A DNA stretch of 64,000 nt from Sedimentibacter saalensis (GCF_007830175.1 NZ_VLKH01000003.1:124001-188000); one strand, 5' to 3'; counted from the stretch's first letter, positions 16,321 to 25,647 are shown. Notes: a model not told the origin generated them from the sequence alone. Numbers and translations are program-made.

Positions 16321-17508
16321 TTATCTTTTTTCTTCAAATGTACCAAGTACAACGGGTATTTTATGTTCAACCATCACTTTGCCCTTGGCTATTACAGTGT
16401 CAATATCCAGATTTTCATCAAGAATCAACAGGTCTGCATCCATTTCAGCTTCTATTCTGCCCTTTGTTTTAAGCTTAAGTATTCTTGCAGGATTTGAAGT
16501 GACTGCCCTCAATGCAGTTTCAAGAGGAATATTCTCGCGGTATACGCATTCTTTGATTGCCTTGATCAAACATGTTGATTTTCCGATACCTATACCCACA
16601 TATTCCTTCTTCTTGTTGAATATGGGCATGCTTCCCTGTCCGTCAGATGAAAGTGTGAAATTATCATGACTTACACCTTCTTGGATGAGACGTTTAAGGC
16701 CTTTGCTGAACCTTACCTCGCCGTCTGTTTCTTCCCAGAAATCAGGATCGTCACTACCGGTAAAGTCAACGTATCCTCCTTCTTTTGCATATAGAACGCA
16801 CTCTTCAAAAAGTTCAGGGCTTCGGTTTATGTGTGTTGGTAAAAATTGAGTGATTGGTATTTCTGTTTCTTTCACAGCTCTTTTAATGTAGTCAATTTTT
16901 CTTTGACCATCTCCTAAATGGATGTCAACTATGCCTGATTTTCCCGACAGCATACCGCCTACCCTGGCATCCGACACGCATCTTACAAATTCTTCAAAAG
17001 ATGCCTGAGATGAACGATGGTCTGATATGGCTATTTCTCCAACGCCGATGATTTTGTCAACAACCATGATGTCTTTCATGACTTCACCAGTTATTGTCTT
17101 GACCGGAATTCTGTAGGAACCAGTGTATATGTACGTTGTTATTCCTTCTTCATCCAATCCTCTTGCTTTTGCCAGAAGAGAAACCATATCCCGTGCCACT
17201 CCGTCAGTTCCAAGGCAGCCAACTACAGTTGTAACTCCTGCAGTGGTGAGGCTTGTAAGTGTAGCCTCCGGTGTTCTGGTGGAAAATCCGCCTTCTCCTC
17301 CTCCGCCCAGAATATGAACATGAGAATCTACAAACCCGGGAACCAATTTTTTGCCTTGAGCATCAATTTCTAAAACATTAACATGTCCATTCAGTTCAAC
17401 ACTGATATTGTCAGATATGGAGGCTATTTTGCCGTCTAACAAAAGAACATCCTTAATGCCTGCATGTTCCGGCTTGTAAACATCTACATTTCTAATTATT
17501 GTTATCAT
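16321..17508 (-). CDS. iadA: Isoaspartyl dipeptidase (beta-aspartyl-peptidase, M38)
   Basis: Amidohydrolase-superfamily zinc enzyme of 395 residues that cleaves beta-aspartyl dipeptides formed by isoaspartate damage or present in degraded peptides. The metal site starts with GFVDSHVHILGGGGEGGFSTRTPE (about 57-80; HxH ligands and the IadA-specific glycine run). The other ligands are visible in GEIAISDHRSS, VDIHLGDGQRK, QFLPTHINRSPELF and TLSSDGQGSMP (catalytic Asp). The start ATG 17508 follows AAAGGAAATAAC. The gene lies 28 bp after yfcC with no terminator, so the two form one operon: import followed by hydrolysis. Confidence 0.94.
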   Translation of the reverse strand: MITIIRNVDVYKPEHAGIKDVLLLDGKIASISDNISVELNGHVNVLEIDAQGKKLVPGFVDSHVHILGGGGEGGFSTRTPEATLTSLTTAGVTTVVGCLGTDGVARDMVSLLAKARGLDEEGITTYIYTGSYRIPVKTITGEVMKDIMVVDKIIGVGEIAISDHRSSQASFEEFVRCVSDARVGGMLSGKSGIVDIHLGDGQRKIDYIKRAVKETEIPITQFLPTHINRSPELFEECVLYAKEGGYVDFTGSDDPDFWEETDGEVRFSKGLKRLIQEGVSHDNFTLSSDGQGSMPIFNKKKEYVGIGIGKSTCLIKAIKECVYRENIPLETALRAVTSNPARILKLKTKGRIEAEMDADLLILDENLDIDTVIAKGKVMVEHKIPVVLGTFEEKR

Positions 17509-17536
17509 GTTATTTCCTTTCCTAGCATTGTATATT

Positions 17537-19282
17537 TTATTGAAGTCCTATTGCAACTGCTATTACTATTATTATGGTACCCATGAGGAAAAAGAATCCC
17601 TGCATTTTGATCTGATATTTGGCCCACTTTGTCCAGTCTATTCTTGCAACTCCAAGCACTCCTATCAAGCTTGCAGAAACAGGCGTGAATGCATCTACAA
17701 AACCGGCTCCAAGCTGATAAGCAAGAACTGCAATTTGTCTTGACACCCCAACAATATCAGAAAGAGGAGCCATAATAGGCATTGTCAATGCAGCCTGGCC
17801 TGAGTTGGATGTTACAACAAGGTTGAACAAGCTTTGGAACAGGTACATACTCCACGCTGCAACAGTTGCAGGAACACCATTCAAAGCATTCCCTATGCTG
17901 TACAGTACAGTATTTAAAGTTGAAGCTACATTTGCATCAGATCCTCCTAAAACCAGAAGAATACCTTTTGCCATACCAACAACAATTGCTGTTCCTGCAA
18001 GGTCTGAAACCCCTCCTTGGAAGGAAGAAGCCATGTCGTTTATAGTCATTCCATTCAGCTTGAATACTACAGCAATTATTCCTGCAGCAAACCCCATTAC
18101 AAAGAACTGCGATGCAATTTCAGGAATATAATAAGCCTTCTTTGTAACTCCCCAAATAATCCATACAAGAACAGCAAGCATTTCAAGTAATATGAGCTTA
18201 TGTCCAAGTGTAAACTTCATTTCTTCTTCTGTGGTATTTTCAATTCTGTTTCTGAAGTGTTCATCAGTATCATATACTGCTGAAAGTTCAGGTTTTTTTC
18301 TGATTTTTTCTGCATATACCATCATATAGGCTGCAGATAATCCAGTGACAACAAACCACATAGCCAGTCTGAAGGATGCTGCGGAAAGAACAGGTATTCC
18401 TGCAATTCCCTGTGCTATTGCAACGCTGAAAGGACTCATCCACGAAGCAGCATTTCCAACCTGTGATGCCACATATGTAACAGTTACTGCCACTATGGAA
18501 TCATAGCCAAGGGCAATTACAAATGGAACCATTATCATTGCAAACGGAATAACTTCCTCAGACATTCCGAATGTTGCTCCTCCAAGAGAAAATATAAAGA
18601 ACAACAGAGGAAGGGCTAACCTTTCTAGACCCTTTGACTTTTTGATGAACGCATAAATGCCTGCATCAATTGCACCTGTCTTCATGATTATTCCAAAAGA
18701 TCCGCCAACAACTAAAATCAATGCAACTATTCCTACGGCTGAGCCATACTTGCTGCCTGTAACAAGGCCTTCAAAAATGTAATTCATAAATCCGAATCCG
18801 CTGTAGTCATCGGTTCCCCACACATTGGCAGTCTTATGAAGTTTTTTGCTGGTGTCGTAAATTGATTCTCCATATTTACCGTACAATACATCATCTGTCA
18901 GCCCAAGTTCATCAAGCTGAGACTGATCCCAGGCTGAAGGGTCTGTTTCAACAAATTCCTCCAACGCTTCCTGGTCAGCACCCAGTTCCTGAAGCGCATT
19001 CTCATCTTCTGCAAGTTTTTTTAGTTCTGCTGCAAGAAAGTCAGTGTTGAGGTTGTAGCTGTACCTGAATGTTTCAGCCATCAATACGGTCCTTGTTTTA
19101 ACATCGCCGTTTGAATCCGTATACTCAATATCATGGGTGCTGAACTTTCCTGCAGGCACCATAAATGTCAGTATCCAGCAAAGAAGCACCACTACAAATA
19201 TAATTGCATAAGTATGGGGAGTTCGCATCTTTGTCAGATCTTTTTTCGATTTTTGATCATTATCTGTTTTCTTAAATGACAT
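17537..19282 (-). CDS. YfcC family (DcuC/ArsB-superfamily) transporter
   Basis: Integral membrane carrier of 581 residues, about 12 helices. After a charged N-terminal tail there is one helix (about 20-40, AIIFVVVLLCWILTFMVPAG), a long extracytoplasmic segment (about 45-145), and then the transport core with PLLFFIFSLGGATFGMSEEVIPFAMIMVPF and TSNSGQAALTMPIMAPLSDIVG, both family signatures. YfcC relatives are annotated as basic amino acid antiporters or C4-dicarboxylate-like carriers; biochemical evidence is thin. Next to iadA, an acidic dipeptide or aspartate substrate is plausible. I start at ATG 19282 because GGAGGTATAT precedes it; a TTG-type start at 19294 overlaps that site. Confidence 0.85.
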   Translation of the reverse strand: MSFKKTDNDQKSKKDLTKMRTPHTYAIIFVVVLLCWILTFMVPAGKFSTHDIEYTDSNGDVKTRTVLMAETFRYSYNLNTDFLAAELKKLAEDENALQELGADQEALEEFVETDPSAWDQSQLDELGLTDDVLYGKYGESIYDTSKKLHKTANVWGTDDYSGFGFMNYIFEGLVTGSKYGSAVGIVALILVVGGSFGIIMKTGAIDAGIYAFIKKSKGLERLALPLLFFIFSLGGATFGMSEEVIPFAMIMVPFVIALGYDSIVAVTVTYVASQVGNAASWMSPFSVAIAQGIAGIPVLSAASFRLAMWFVVTGLSAAYMMVYAEKIRKKPELSAVYDTDEHFRNRIENTTEEEMKFTLGHKLILLEMLAVLVWIIWGVTKKAYYIPEIASQFFVMGFAAGIIAVVFKLNGMTINDMASSFQGGVSDLAGTAIVVGMAKGILLVLGGSDANVASTLNTVLYSIGNALNGVPATVAAWSMYLFQSLFNLVVTSNSGQAALTMPIMAPLSDIVGVSRQIAVLAYQLGAGFVDAFTPVSASLIGVLGVARIDWTKWAKYQIKMQGFFFLMGTIIIVIAVAIGLQ

Positions 19283-19316
19283 ATATACCTCCAATAATAT
19301 ATTTTCACATATATGT

Positions 19317-19333
19317 TTGCAATATGTATGCCA
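19317..19333 (-). promoter_or_regulatory. Sigma-54 promoter of yfcC-iadA
   Basis: The minus strand reads TGGCAT, five bases, TTGCAA: GG and GC at the exact -24/-12 spacing. It lies about 35 bp before the yfcC start. Confidence 0.85.
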
Positions 19334-19378
19334 ATTAAATAACGCTGATTTTTCAACACTTCTATTTATGTTTTAATG

Positions 19379-19422
19379 AATTGGATGTTTATTGGCTGCC
19401 ATTTGGCTAAAAACATCCAATT
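19379..19422. promoter_or_regulatory. Dyad, candidate enhancer (UAS) for the yfcC sigma-54 promoter
   Basis: Perfect 12-bp arms AATTGGATGTTT and AAACATCCAATT separated by 20 bases that themselves repeat TTGGCT. It lies about 75 bp upstream of the -24/-12 promoter and just beyond the amidase stop. It lacks a T-run in either direction, which argues against a terminator. Confidence 0.55.
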
Positions 19423-19438
19423 AAAATTAATTATTTTA

Positions 19439-20269
19439 TCATTTATTTATTTTGGTCAGTTCATAAACATCTGCTCTTCTGTGCTTAAGAAGAGGAAGCT
19501 CATTTCTTATTTTTTTCACATAATCCGTATCTATTTCCTGTATTACGTATCCTTCCTTTTCATCCATTCGGCATAACACGTTTCCCCATGGAGAAGCTGC
19601 AATCGAATTGCCATAGGAATGGTAAGATGCTTCCATGTCTCTGGCCGGAGACACTCCGATGGTGTAAACTTGATTGTCCAGGGCCCTTGCTCTGAAATGA
19701 AGCTCCCAGTGGGCTGGACCAGTGGTCATGTTGAATGCTCCTGGTATTATAATTGCTTCTGCTCCCTCCATTGCCATAAGCCTGCTTAATTCAGGAAACC
19801 TTATGTCGTAGCATACGGCAAGGCCTATTTTACAGAATTCTGTTTCAAATACAGTCACTTCCTGGCCCGGGGAAAGTGTGTCAGATTCCTTGAAGCGCTG
19901 TCCGCCTTCAATGTCTATGTCAAAAAGATGCATCTTTCTGTGTTTAGCTATTTTTTCGCCGTTTCTGTCAAACACATAGGATGTGTTATAAATTTTGTCG
20001 CCTACTAGCTCAGGCATTGTTCCTGCAACAACATAAATTCCATTTTCCCTTGCAGATTTGCTCATTGCCATGAAAGCAGATCCGCCTTCTTCTTCGCCGT
20101 ACTCCCTGAAGCACGAGTTGTCATAAGGGCAGATGAACATTTCCGGAAATACTGCGATGTCTGCTCCTTCCCTTGAAACCTTCTCAATGAGTTTAACTGC
20201 TTTTTCTATGTTTTTTCCCTTGTTGCTGTAGACATGAGTCTGTAATAGAGCTGCCTTAAATTTTCCCAT
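19439..20269 (-). CDS. Carbon-nitrogen hydrolase (nitrilase superfamily) amidase
   Basis: Cytoplasmic amidase of 276 residues with the Glu-Lys-Cys triad visible: AVFPEMFICPYDNS (Glu), KIAKHRKMHLFDIDI (Lys) and GLAVCYDIRFPELSR (Cys). The sequence resembles the Nit2/omega-amidase branch, which hydrolyses 2-oxoglutaramate or succinamate-type amides, and deaminated glutathione in some members. Substrate is not certain. I start at ATG 20269 after GGAGGTTTAAT; an upstream in-frame TTG at 20296 lies inside the promoter. It is monocistronic, with its own sigma-70-type promoter, on the same strand as the yfcC operon. Confidence 0.9.
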   Translation of the reverse strand: MGKFKAALLQTHVYSNKGKNIEKAVKLIEKVSREGADIAVFPEMFICPYDNSCFREYGEEEGGSAFMAMSKSARENGIYVVAGTMPELVGDKIYNTSYVFDRNGEKIAKHRKMHLFDIDIEGGQRFKESDTLSPGQEVTVFETEFCKIGLAVCYDIRFPELSRLMAMEGAEAIIIPGAFNMTTGPAHWELHFRARALDNQVYTIGVSPARDMEASYHSYGNSIAASPWGNVLCRMDEKEGYVIQEIDTDYVKKIRNELPLLKHRRADVYELTKINK

Positions 20270-20295
20270 ATTAAACCTCCCTGATGATTTAATCA

Positions 20296-20324
20296 ATTAT
20301 AAAATAATTATTGCCATCTGGCAA
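20296..20324 (-). promoter_or_regulatory. Vegetative promoter with an overlapping dyad, amidase gene
   Basis: On the minus strand TTGCCA, 17 bases, TATAAT. The -35 box is half of a dyad, TTGCCA-N2-TGGCAA (20311-20324), which could be an operator. Confidence 0.7.
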
Positions 20325-20340
20325 CAAAGGATTTCCTCAA

Positions 20341-20370
20341 AATAAAATAAGAGGATGGATATATCCATCC
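20341..20370 (-). terminator. Intrinsic terminator downstream of pyc, displaced by repeat copy 2
   Basis: Minus-strand palindrome GGATGGATATATCCATCC followed by TCTTATTTTATTTTG. It is the only terminator-like hairpin after pyc, but 230 bp of repeat DNA lies between it and the stop codon. Confidence 0.7.
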
Positions 20371-20600
20371 CCCAGACTATTGACTAACCTAATATCTACA
20401 TATCGCAGGGTGATCTTGTATCCACCCATTGTCGTTATTTCAGTATTTTTATTTTCGGGAGGACAGTAGTCCTCCCCTACGCATTGGAATCCATATACGC
20501 CGCTTAATGCCAAATTAACCAGTTCGTAGGGGCGGATCTTGTATCCGCCCGTTGTTGTTATTTCAGTATTTTTATTTTCGGGAGGACAGTAGTCCGTCCC
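20371..20600. repeat. Interspersed terminator-associated repeat, copy 2 (internally duplicated)
   Basis: Begins with AGACTATTGAC (20374-20384) against the pyc terminator. It contains an intact hairpin with GGGCGGAT-type arms (20529-20550) and GGGAGGAC/GTCCTCCC hairpins. A 61-bp block at 20412-20472 recurs at 20535-20595 with three substitutions, so the repeat has a partial tandem duplication. No open frame of note. Confidence 0.8.
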
Positions 20601-20608
20601 CGAATTTG

Positions 20609-23600
20609 TTATTCTAATTCTGCTATCAGTTCTCCGGCCACAACTCTCTGGCCTTCTTTTACGTGAATTTTGTTCACTGTTCCTGCAAGAGGAGCAATTA
20701 CGTTTGTTTCCATCTTCATTGCTTCAAGCACTGCAATTGGCTGGCCTGCTTCAACTTTGTCTCCTTCTTTTACAAGGATTTTGTAAACATTGCCCGGTAT
20801 ATTGGCACCTATTTCATACTGATTGCCGGTGTCAGCCATAACCTTTTCTATTGAAGCATTTTTTGCAGTAATTGCATTCTTGTCTTTTATTGTAACAACT
20901 CTTCTGTTTCCGTTAACCTCAAATGCAAGGTCTTTTGTTCCGTCATCATTTGATTTGATTTCAACAAGCTTTATGCTCAGCTTCTTGCCTTCCGCAATTT
21001 TAACTCCGCATGTTTCGCCTTCTTCAAGTCCGTGGAAGAATATGTCGCTTCCCATCATTCTTAAGTTTCCTTCTTCAGCAAGGTTTTTCTGATATTCTTC
21101 AAAAACCTTTGGATACAGTGCATAGCTCAAGGCTTCCTCATCTGTTCCTTCAATGCTGAATTTTTCCTTAAGCATTTTTTTGATTGCATCGAAATCTTCA
21201 TCTGGAAGAAGTTCGCCAGGTCTGCATTTAATAGGTTCTTTGCCTTTGAGAACAAGTTTACTAAGGTCTTCAGGGAAACCTCCTTCAGGCTGTCCCATCA
21301 TTCCTTCAAAGTAAGATACTATTGAATCCGGGAAGTCCATGTCCTTTGCCTTGTCGTATATGTTTTCTTCGTTCAGATCGTTTTGAACCATGAATATTGC
21401 CATGTCACCAACAGCTTTTGATGAAGGAGTAACCTTTACAATGTCTCCAAGCATTTCATTTACTGTTTTGAACATTTCCTTAACTTCTTCAAATCTGTGT
21501 CCAAGGCCGAAGCTTTCAACCTGAGGCTTGAGGTTTGAATACTGTCCTCCAGGTATTTCATATTTATAAATTTCAGCTGTTCCCGTCTTAAGCCCTGATT
21601 CAAACTTGTTATAAACAGGTCTTACAGCTTCCCAGTAGTCTGAAATTTTTTGCATGTCATCAAGATTGAGCATTGTGTCTCTTTCTGTGTTGTTAAGAGC
21701 TGCAATTACTGAGTTTAACGGCGGCTGGCTTGTAAGCCCTGCCATTGAGTTAAATGCAGTGTCAACAATGTCCACTCCAGCATTTGCTGCCGAGTAAACA
21801 GTCACAACGCCGTTTCCGCTTGTGTCATGAGTATGAAGATGCACAGGTATTGAAAGTTCACTTTTGAGGGCACGTATGAGCTTGTCAGCAGCCATAGGTT
21901 TTAATAGTGCTGACATATCTTTTATTGCAAGTATGTGAGCTCCTCTTTTTTCAAGTTTTCTGGCAAGGTCAACATAATATTTAAGCGTATATTTGTCTCT
22001 GGTTTCGTCCAAAATGTCTCCAGTGTAACAAATGCTTGCTTCTACAATCTTGTTTTGATTCAATACTTCATCTATGGCAACTTCCATTCCTTCAATCCAG
22101 TTCAAGGAGTCAAATATTCTGTATACATCTATGCCTGCTTTAGAAGAAGATTTAACAAATTCTCTTATTACATTGTCAGGGTAATTCTTGTATCCTACTG
22201 CATTTGCTCCTCTAAGAAGCATCTGGAACAATATGTTAGGCATTTTTTCTCTGAGAGTCTTAAGTCTCTCCCATGGATCTTCCTTGAGAAATCTGTATGC
22301 AACATCAAATGTGGCTCCACCCCACATTTCAATGGAAAACAAGTCGTTTGCCATATGTGTCATGGCAGGAGCTATTTTTTCCATATCCACTGTCCTTACA
22401 CGGGTAGCCATAAGCGACTGATGAGCATCACGCATGGTTGTGTCTGTAAGAAGAAGTTTTTTCTGTTTTAAAACCCAGTCAGAAACTTCCTTAGGTCCTT
22501 TTTCATCAAGGAGCTGCTTTAAGCCAGGCTTAAATTCGGCACCTGAAAATTTAGGAGCACGAGGCACATCAAACTGAGGTTTGATTCCCTTAGTTTCATT
22601 GACTACGATGTTTCCTATATAGTTTAAAACCTTGAGCTCCTTGTCTTCTCCTCCCCTTACATTCAACAGAGATGGATTTTCAGCTATGAAACCTGTGTCA
22701 CAGCTTCCATTTTTAAATGTTTCATGGTTTAAAACGTTCAGCAGGAAACCTATGTTTGTTTTTACTCCTCCAATTTTTAATTCTTTCAGCGCTCTTGCGT
22801 TTTTGCTGATGGCGTCGCTGAATGTTCTTGAATGAGAAATTACTTTTACAAGAAGGCTGTCATAGTATGGGCTTATCTCAGCTCCTGTGAATCCGTTTCC
22901 TCCGTCAAGCCTTATTCCAAAGCCTGAACCGGTTCTGTACATGTCGATTTTTCCAGTGTCAGGAGCAAAGTTGTTTGCAGGGTCTTCAGTTGTTACTCTG
23001 CACTGAATTGCATAACCTCTTTTTTCAATCGATTCCTGTCCTTTTATGTTAACTTCATCGGAATCAAGACTGTAGCCCTGTGCTATAAGTATCTGAGATT
23101 GTACAAGATCTATGCCTGTTATCATTTCTGTAACTGTATGTTCAACCTGAATTCTTGGATTCATTTCAATGAAGTAGTGTCTTCCTGTATTGTCTACCAG
23201 AAACTCCAGTGTTCCTGCACTTCTATAATTTACTGCCTTAGCAAGCTTTATGGCATCGCTGCATATGGCTTGTCTTTGTTCTTCAGTTATACTTATGGCA
23301 GGAGTAAATTCCACAACCTTCTGGTGTCTTCTCTGAATAGAGCAGTCCCTTTCAAAAAGGTGCACAATGTTTCCATAGTTGTCTCCAAGCACCTGTACTT
23401 CAATGTGTTTTGGTTTATCCAGATATTTTTCTATAAATATATCATCTATGCCGAATGCTTTTTTAGCTTCGCTTTGGGCGCTTTTAAATTCTCTCAGCAA
23501 GTCTTCTTCACGCCATGCAATACGCATGCCTCTTCCGCCTCCGCCTGCTGAAGCCTTTAAAATTACAGGATATCCGCAGTAGTCAGCAAATTTCTTTGCA

Positions 23601-24037
23601 TCATCTTCTGATTTAACTGCTTCTTCGATACCTGGTATCGTTGGAACTCCTACTGAATTTGCAACAATCTTTGATTTTATCTTGTCCCCAAGTTTGCTCA
23701 TCATAATGTGGTCAGGTCCTATGAACACAATTCCTTCTTCTTCACATTTTCGTGCAAATTCAACATTCTCAGATAAAAATCCATACCCGGGATGAATGGC
23801 ATCAACACCTTTTGATTTTGCAAGGCTTATTATTTCATCAATACCAAGGTAAGCATCTACTGGTTTTTTGTTTTTTCCGATTCTGTAAGACTCGTCAGCC
23901 TTTGTTCTGAAAAGGGAATTTTTGTCCTCTTCTGAATAAATGGCAACACTTCTTATGCCCAGTTCCTCGCAGGCTCTGAAAACTCTGATGGCAATTTCAC
24001 CGCGGTTAGCCACCAGCACTCTTTTAAATTTTTTCAT
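20609..24037 (-). CDS. pyc: Pyruvate carboxylase
   Basis: Biotin enzyme of 1142 residues that makes oxaloacetate from pyruvate, bicarbonate and ATP; it supplies C4 acids and aspartate-family precursors. Domain order is standard. Biotin carboxylase comes first (about 1-450; VLVANRGEIAIRVFRA, GGGGRGMR, EMNPRIQVEHTVTE). The carboxyltransferase TIM barrel follows (about 525-800; LLTDTTMRDAHQSLMATRVR, HTHDTSGNG with metal His residues). The biotinyl domain is at the C-terminus, with the attachment lysine in EAMKMET about 34 residues from the end. I choose ATG 24037 after GGAGGATCAG; the frame is open 13 codons further up but without a ribosome site. Apparently monocistronic. Confidence 0.97.
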   Translation of the reverse strand: MKKFKRVLVANRGEIAIRVFRACEELGIRSVAIYSEEDKNSLFRTKADESYRIGKNKKPVDAYLGIDEIISLAKSKGVDAIHPGYGFLSENVEFARKCEEEGIVFIGPDHIMMSKLGDKIKSKIVANSVGVPTIPGIEEAVKSEDDAKKFADYCGYPVILKASAGGGGRGMRIAWREEDLLREFKSAQSEAKKAFGIDDIFIEKYLDKPKHIEVQVLGDNYGNIVHLFERDCSIQRRHQKVVEFTPAISITEEQRQAICSDAIKLAKAVNYRSAGTLEFLVDNTGRHYFIEMNPRIQVEHTVTEMITGIDLVQSQILIAQGYSLDSDEVNIKGQESIEKRGYAIQCRVTTEDPANNFAPDTGKIDMYRTGSGFGIRLDGGNGFTGAEISPYYDSLLVKVISHSRTFSDAISKNARALKELKIGGVKTNIGFLLNVLNHETFKNGSCDTGFIAENPSLLNVRGGEDKELKVLNYIGNIVVNETKGIKPQFDVPRAPKFSGAEFKPGLKQLLDEKGPKEVSDWVLKQKKLLLTDTTMRDAHQSLMATRVRTVDMEKIAPAMTHMANDLFSIEMWGGATFDVAYRFLKEDPWERLKTLREKMPNILFQMLLRGANAVGYKNYPDNVIREFVKSSSKAGIDVYRIFDSLNWIEGMEVAIDEVLNQNKIVEASICYTGDILDETRDKYTLKYYVDLARKLEKRGAHILAIKDMSALLKPMAADKLIRALKSELSIPVHLHTHDTSGNGVVTVYSAANAGVDIVDTAFNSMAGLTSQPPLNSVIAALNNTERDTMLNLDDMQKISDYWEAVRPVYNKFESGLKTGTAEIYKYEIPGGQYSNLKPQVESFGLGHRFEEVKEMFKTVNEMLGDIVKVTPSSKAVGDMAIFMVQNDLNEENIYDKAKDMDFPDSIVSYFEGMMGQPEGGFPEDLSKLVLKGKEPIKCRPGELLPDEDFDAIKKMLKEKFSIEGTDEEALSYALYPKVFEEYQKNLAEEGNLRMMGSDIFFHGLEEGETCGVKIAEGKKLSIKLVEIKSNDDGTKDLAFEVNGNRRVVTIKDKNAITAKNASIEKVMADTGNQYEIGANIPGNVYKILVKEGDKVEAGQPIAVLEAMKMETNVIAPLAGTVNKIHVKEGQRVVAGELIAELE

Positions 24038-24227
24038 CTGATCCTCCAATCTCATACCACATTCAGTCATATTCAATGTGTAATTTCATAAAACAAAGTC
24101 TAACATTATTTAATTAATTTTTCAATATCATTATTTAATAAAATTAAATTTTAATCGTTTTAACTTTATTTTATTCTTTTAGATTAATTTAAAACATTCA
24201 GCAATCGTTTACCGCCTTTTATTATTA

Positions 24228-24279
24228 TGCAAAAAATATAAATAAAACCCAGTCCGCCTTATTTTTGACGTCTGGGTTT
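24228..24279 (-). terminator. Terminator after the histidine phosphatase gene
   Basis: Minus-strand arms AAACCCAG and CTGGGTTT (24279-24245) enclose an 18-19-base loop, followed by TATTTATATTTTTTG. The rest of 24038-24331 is AT-rich leader of pyc with no clear promoter boxes. Confidence 0.75.
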
Positions 24280-24331
24280 CAATTTTTGAGCTGATTTTCT
24301 ATTTCCCGGGCAATTAATATAAAAATCGACA

Positions 24332-24961
24332 CTAACTGAGTGCTAAGCTTCCTTTTAAATGTTCTGTGTCGTTATAGAAAATTTCTTTGATATTGTTGTC
24401 TTCATCAACCTCAATGCAGGATAGGCTGCAGTTTTTAACCACTGTTCCCATCCAGTCCTTGTTTATCTGGAAATTTCTTATATATGATTCAATGCATTTG
24501 ATTGTTCCTCCATGGGCAACTATCAAAGTATTTTTATTTCTGTAATTTTCAATTACATCCTTAAATGACTTTTCTACTCTTTTATAAAATTCAAAAAGAT
24601 TTTCTCCGTTTGGATATCTGTTATTAAATGGGTCGTTTTCAATTTCGCTGAGAGTTTCGCCTCTTTTTGATTTAATTTCATCATAGCGCATTCCTTCAAA
24701 ATCGCCCAAATTAATTTCCCTGAAGCCGTCATCCTTTATGATATCAATTGATTTGCTTCCTCTTACTATTTCTGCAGTATGGTAGGCTCTTTTAAGAGGA
24801 CTTGAAATTATGCAGTCCAGCTCTATTCCTTCGATTCGGCTTGACAAAAGCTCCGCTGCCAAAATTCCCTTTTCCGTAAGTTCGGAATTCTTGTTTCCTT
24901 GAAATCTGAATTGCCTGTTCCATTCAGTTTCGCCGTGTCTTGTAAAATAAATTCTGGTCAT
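24332..24961 (-). CDS. Histidine phosphatase family protein (phosphoglycerate-mutase-like)
   Basis: Cytoplasmic phosphatase of 209 residues. The catalytic phospho-histidine lies in IYFTRHGETEWN (about 4-15), followed by QGNKNSELTEKG. The acid residue is in FREINLGDFEGMRYDEI, and the second histidine is in TLIVAHGGTIKCI (about 146-158). The family includes cofactor-dependent phosphoglycerate mutases, alpha-ribazole phosphatase (CobC) and broad phosphatases. Length and motifs fit the small CobC/GpmB-like branch, and nothing nearby specifies the substrate. Start ATG 24961 after AAAGGGTG. Confidence 0.88.
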   Translation of the reverse strand: MTRIYFTRHGETEWNRQFRFQGNKNSELTEKGILAAELLSSRIEGIELDCIISSPLKRAYHTAEIVRGSKSIDIIKDDGFREINLGDFEGMRYDEIKSKRGETLSEIENDPFNNRYPNGENLFEFYKRVEKSFKDVIENYRNKNTLIVAHGGTIKCIESYIRNFQINKDWMGTVVKNCSLSCIEVDEDNNIKEIFYNDTEHLKGSLALS

Positions 24962-25050
24962 TTTAACACCCTTTCTAAACGTATATAAAATGTTACATAG
25001 TCCTATATTAAATCATAATATAGTTTTTATTAATTCTTAACTCTTAATTA

Positions 25051-25647
25051 TTATAGTAATCCTACAAAAATTGGAACCAGTATTGGCACCATGAGAGATA
25101 TGATTATTCCGCTAATAAAAGATATTATTACAACTTCCTGGCTTGTGTTCCTGGTTATTATGGGAAGTCCTGTGTCCATGCTTATGGCACCGCCCACAGC
25201 TATTGTTTCAAGATAGCCAATGTGTTTTGCTATAAATGGAATGCTTATAAATGCAATTAATTCTCTGAACACATTTGTCAAAAATGCTATTGTTCCCAGT
25301 TCAGCTGATACGGGAGTGATTATTATAGCCGACAATGTATACCAAGTAAAACCTGAAGCCACTGCCAGCGAACCGAATAAATTCATTTTGAACAAAATGC
25401 TGCACAAAATTCCTCCAAATAAACTTCCCAGCACTGTTGCAGCAGGCACAATCAACAATTTAAATCCAACATTTTTCAAATTCTTAAAAATATCTTTGTT
25501 GCTTCCAATGTCCACTCCCACTGAAAAAAGAAGCATGCAGAGGCCGACGTCAAGTAAAATTCCGGTAGAATTGTATAAACTGTCAGGAATGATGAACAAC
25601 CCCGATAAAACTCCCACAGCAAGCACAAGCAATATTTTCTTAGTCAT
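25051..25647 (-). CDS. lysO: LysO family lysine exporter, C-terminal-type subunit
   Basis: Membrane protein of 198 residues (about six helices) matching the larger, C-terminal part of E. coli LysO (YbjE, DUF340), which exports L-lysine. Visible features are DVGLCMLLFSVGVDIGSNKD, FGSLAVASGFTWYTLSAIIITP and AVGGAISMDTGLPIITRNT, conserved in the family. The gene overlaps its partner by 8 bp: the partner's last codons contain GGAGG, placed correctly for the ATG at 25647. This argues for a real two-gene organisation rather than a sequencing frameshift. The two products presumably assemble into one transporter. Confidence 0.85.
   Translation of the reverse strand: MTKKILLVLAVGVLSGLFIIPDSLYNSTGILLDVGLCMLLFSVGVDIGSNKDIFKNLKNVGFKLLIVPAATVLGSLFGGILCSILFKMNLFGSLAVASGFTWYTLSAIIITPVSAELGTIAFLTNVFRELIAFISIPFIAKHIGYLETIAVGGAISMDTGLPIITRNTSQEVVIISFISGIIISLMVPILVPIFVGLL

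Noticed and set aside
21935..22471. 178-codon plus-strand open frame inside pyc
   Set aside because: Cys/Phe/Tyr-rich translation typical of a reverse-strand shadow; lies wholly within the carboxyltransferase domain.
25640..25647. Frameshift error splitting LysO
   Set aside because: A correctly spaced GGAGG precedes the second ATG in the overlap, and both halves end and start at sensible points, so I treat them as two genes.
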